DNA of 64,000 bases, taken from positions 2,990,783 through 3,054,782 of the forward strand of contig NC_066571.1 of NCBI RefSeq assembly GCF_024679095.1. Reading direction: 5' to 3'. The position numbers and the translations under genes were made by a program. Positions 63,311 to 64,000 of the stretch are shown piece after piece. Under the pieces are notes generated by a model that was not told where the DNA came from, ran no database searches, and was given only the letters and a program-made list of their open reading frames with translations. The DNA is from Eriocheir sinensis (Eukaryota > Arthropoda > Malacostraca > Decapoda > Varunidae). Every line of letters begins with the position of its first letter. Position 1 is the first letter of the stretch.

Positions 63311-63970
63311 GGGAGTTTGGTGCGGGATGGATGATGACGCGTGTGTCTTGGGGTGGATGACGTAAAAGTTGTGGAAATGGATGAAAGGGTGTTATCGAGA
63401 TGTGGATGATACAAAGTTGGATGTGGGCTAATAATTTGTTTTGAAATGGATGAAATAGAGGTTGATATACAGTAATAGATGGTTTGGGAACGGATGAAGG
63501 GGCGATAAAAAGACTGATATGGACGAAGGGTTGGTTTGCTAAAAGGGATGAATGGATGATAAGGTTGATTTGGATTACTGTTTTGTTATGGGATGGATGA
63601 TGGATGACTTGTGTCTTGAGATGGATGATACAGAGGTTGAAACGGAGTAATGATTTGTTTATGGAATGGATGAATGGATGATAGGAAGGTTGAAATATAG
63701 TAATGGTTTGTTTATGGAGTGGGTGAATGGATGATAGGAAGGTTGAAATATAGTAATGGTTTGTTTATGGAATGGGTGAATGGATGATAGGAAGGTTGAA
63801 ATACAGTATTGGACTGTTACCGGGTGAATGACTCATATGTCTGAAAAGGGATGATATATATTAGGTTGATATAGGTTAGGGATTGAGAGAGGAACTATGG
63901 ATGACTGATCTGGATGCATAAGGATGGATGACGTGTGTAGGAATGGATGTTTGAGGTATGCGAGTGGAAG
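63310..63970 (+). repeat. 53-bp GGATGA-based tandem repeat, about 11 copies
   Basis: GATAGGAAGGTTGAAATA at 63680, 63733 and 63786 (steps of 53) in nearly identical units with GTAATGGTTTGTTTATGG and GTGAATGGATGAT. Decayed relatives (ATGGATGATACAGAGGTTG, GGATGAATGGATGATAAGG, TGGATGATACAAAGTTGG) extend left to about 63310 and right to 63970. Confidence 0.9.
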
Positions 63971-64000
63971 ATCAGTGAATGACTATAAAAAAAAAAATAG

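Overview
This window looks like gene-free, very repeat-rich DNA from an animal nuclear genome. I suggest an arthropod, most likely a decapod crustacean. The reasons are the extreme density of long (CT)n, (GT)n and trinucleotide arrays, tRNA-headed SINEs, a 3' LINE remnant with an octanucleotide tail, a PIF/Harbinger-like element, and the absence of bacterial-style operons or Shine-Dalgarno-led genes. The species is inferred from repeat style only. No intact protein-coding gene, rRNA or functional tRNA could be supported. The very long open frames are translations of stop-free simple repeats (Leu/Ser/Phe/Pro or Arg/Glu/Lys) and are not called as genes. Layout: 1-1.9 kb G-rich and GA-rich minisatellites. 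2.4-5.4 kb three consecutive pyrimidine arrays with 141-, 19- and 121-bp units. 5.5-9.2 kb a GC island, a 63-bp T/C array, CT-rich DNA and a minus-strand SINE. 9.2-12.1 kb islands, a G-rich 44-bp array, a cryptic ~145-bp purine satellite and a 174-bp array. 12.1-17.4 kb giant (CT)n, (TTCC)n, (GT)n and (TCTA)n arrays. 17.5-18.7 kb purine-rich DNA. 18.76-19.81 kb a Harbinger-like element with perfect 27-bp terminal repeats. 19.8-22.6 kb trinucleotide and T-rich repeats. 22.7-24.5 kb mostly unique DNA with dispersed-repeat copies. 24.6-36.4 kb a long mosaic of pyrimidine and purine satellites. 36.8-38.0 kb microsatellites. 38.0-39.2 kb unique islands. 39.5-43.1 kb (AC)n, a 143-bp satellite and three copies of a poly-T/core/poly-A module. 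43.4-47.4 kb microsatellites, a candidate recursive splice site and a unique AT/GC island. 47.5-51.2 kb a dispersed repeat and purine-rich satellites. 51.5-52.3 kb a retroelement end followed by a SINE that carries a nested hAT-type MITE. 52.8-57.0 kb pyrimidine-rich DNA and a ~148-bp satellite. 57.5-57.8 kb a LINE 3' end. 58.2-64 kb A-rich, GA-rich and GGAT-type arrays with a few islands. Nothing in the window works together as a pathway. Three themes recur. (1) kb-scale purine/pyrimidine strand asymmetry flips repeatedly. (2) Many unrelated tandem arrays have units close to 120-175 bp. (3) Short non-repetitive islands repeatedly carry TAATTR homeodomain-type cores together with CAGGTG/CACCTG boxes, and could be regulatory DNA or conserved intron/intergenic anchors of a neighbouring gene.
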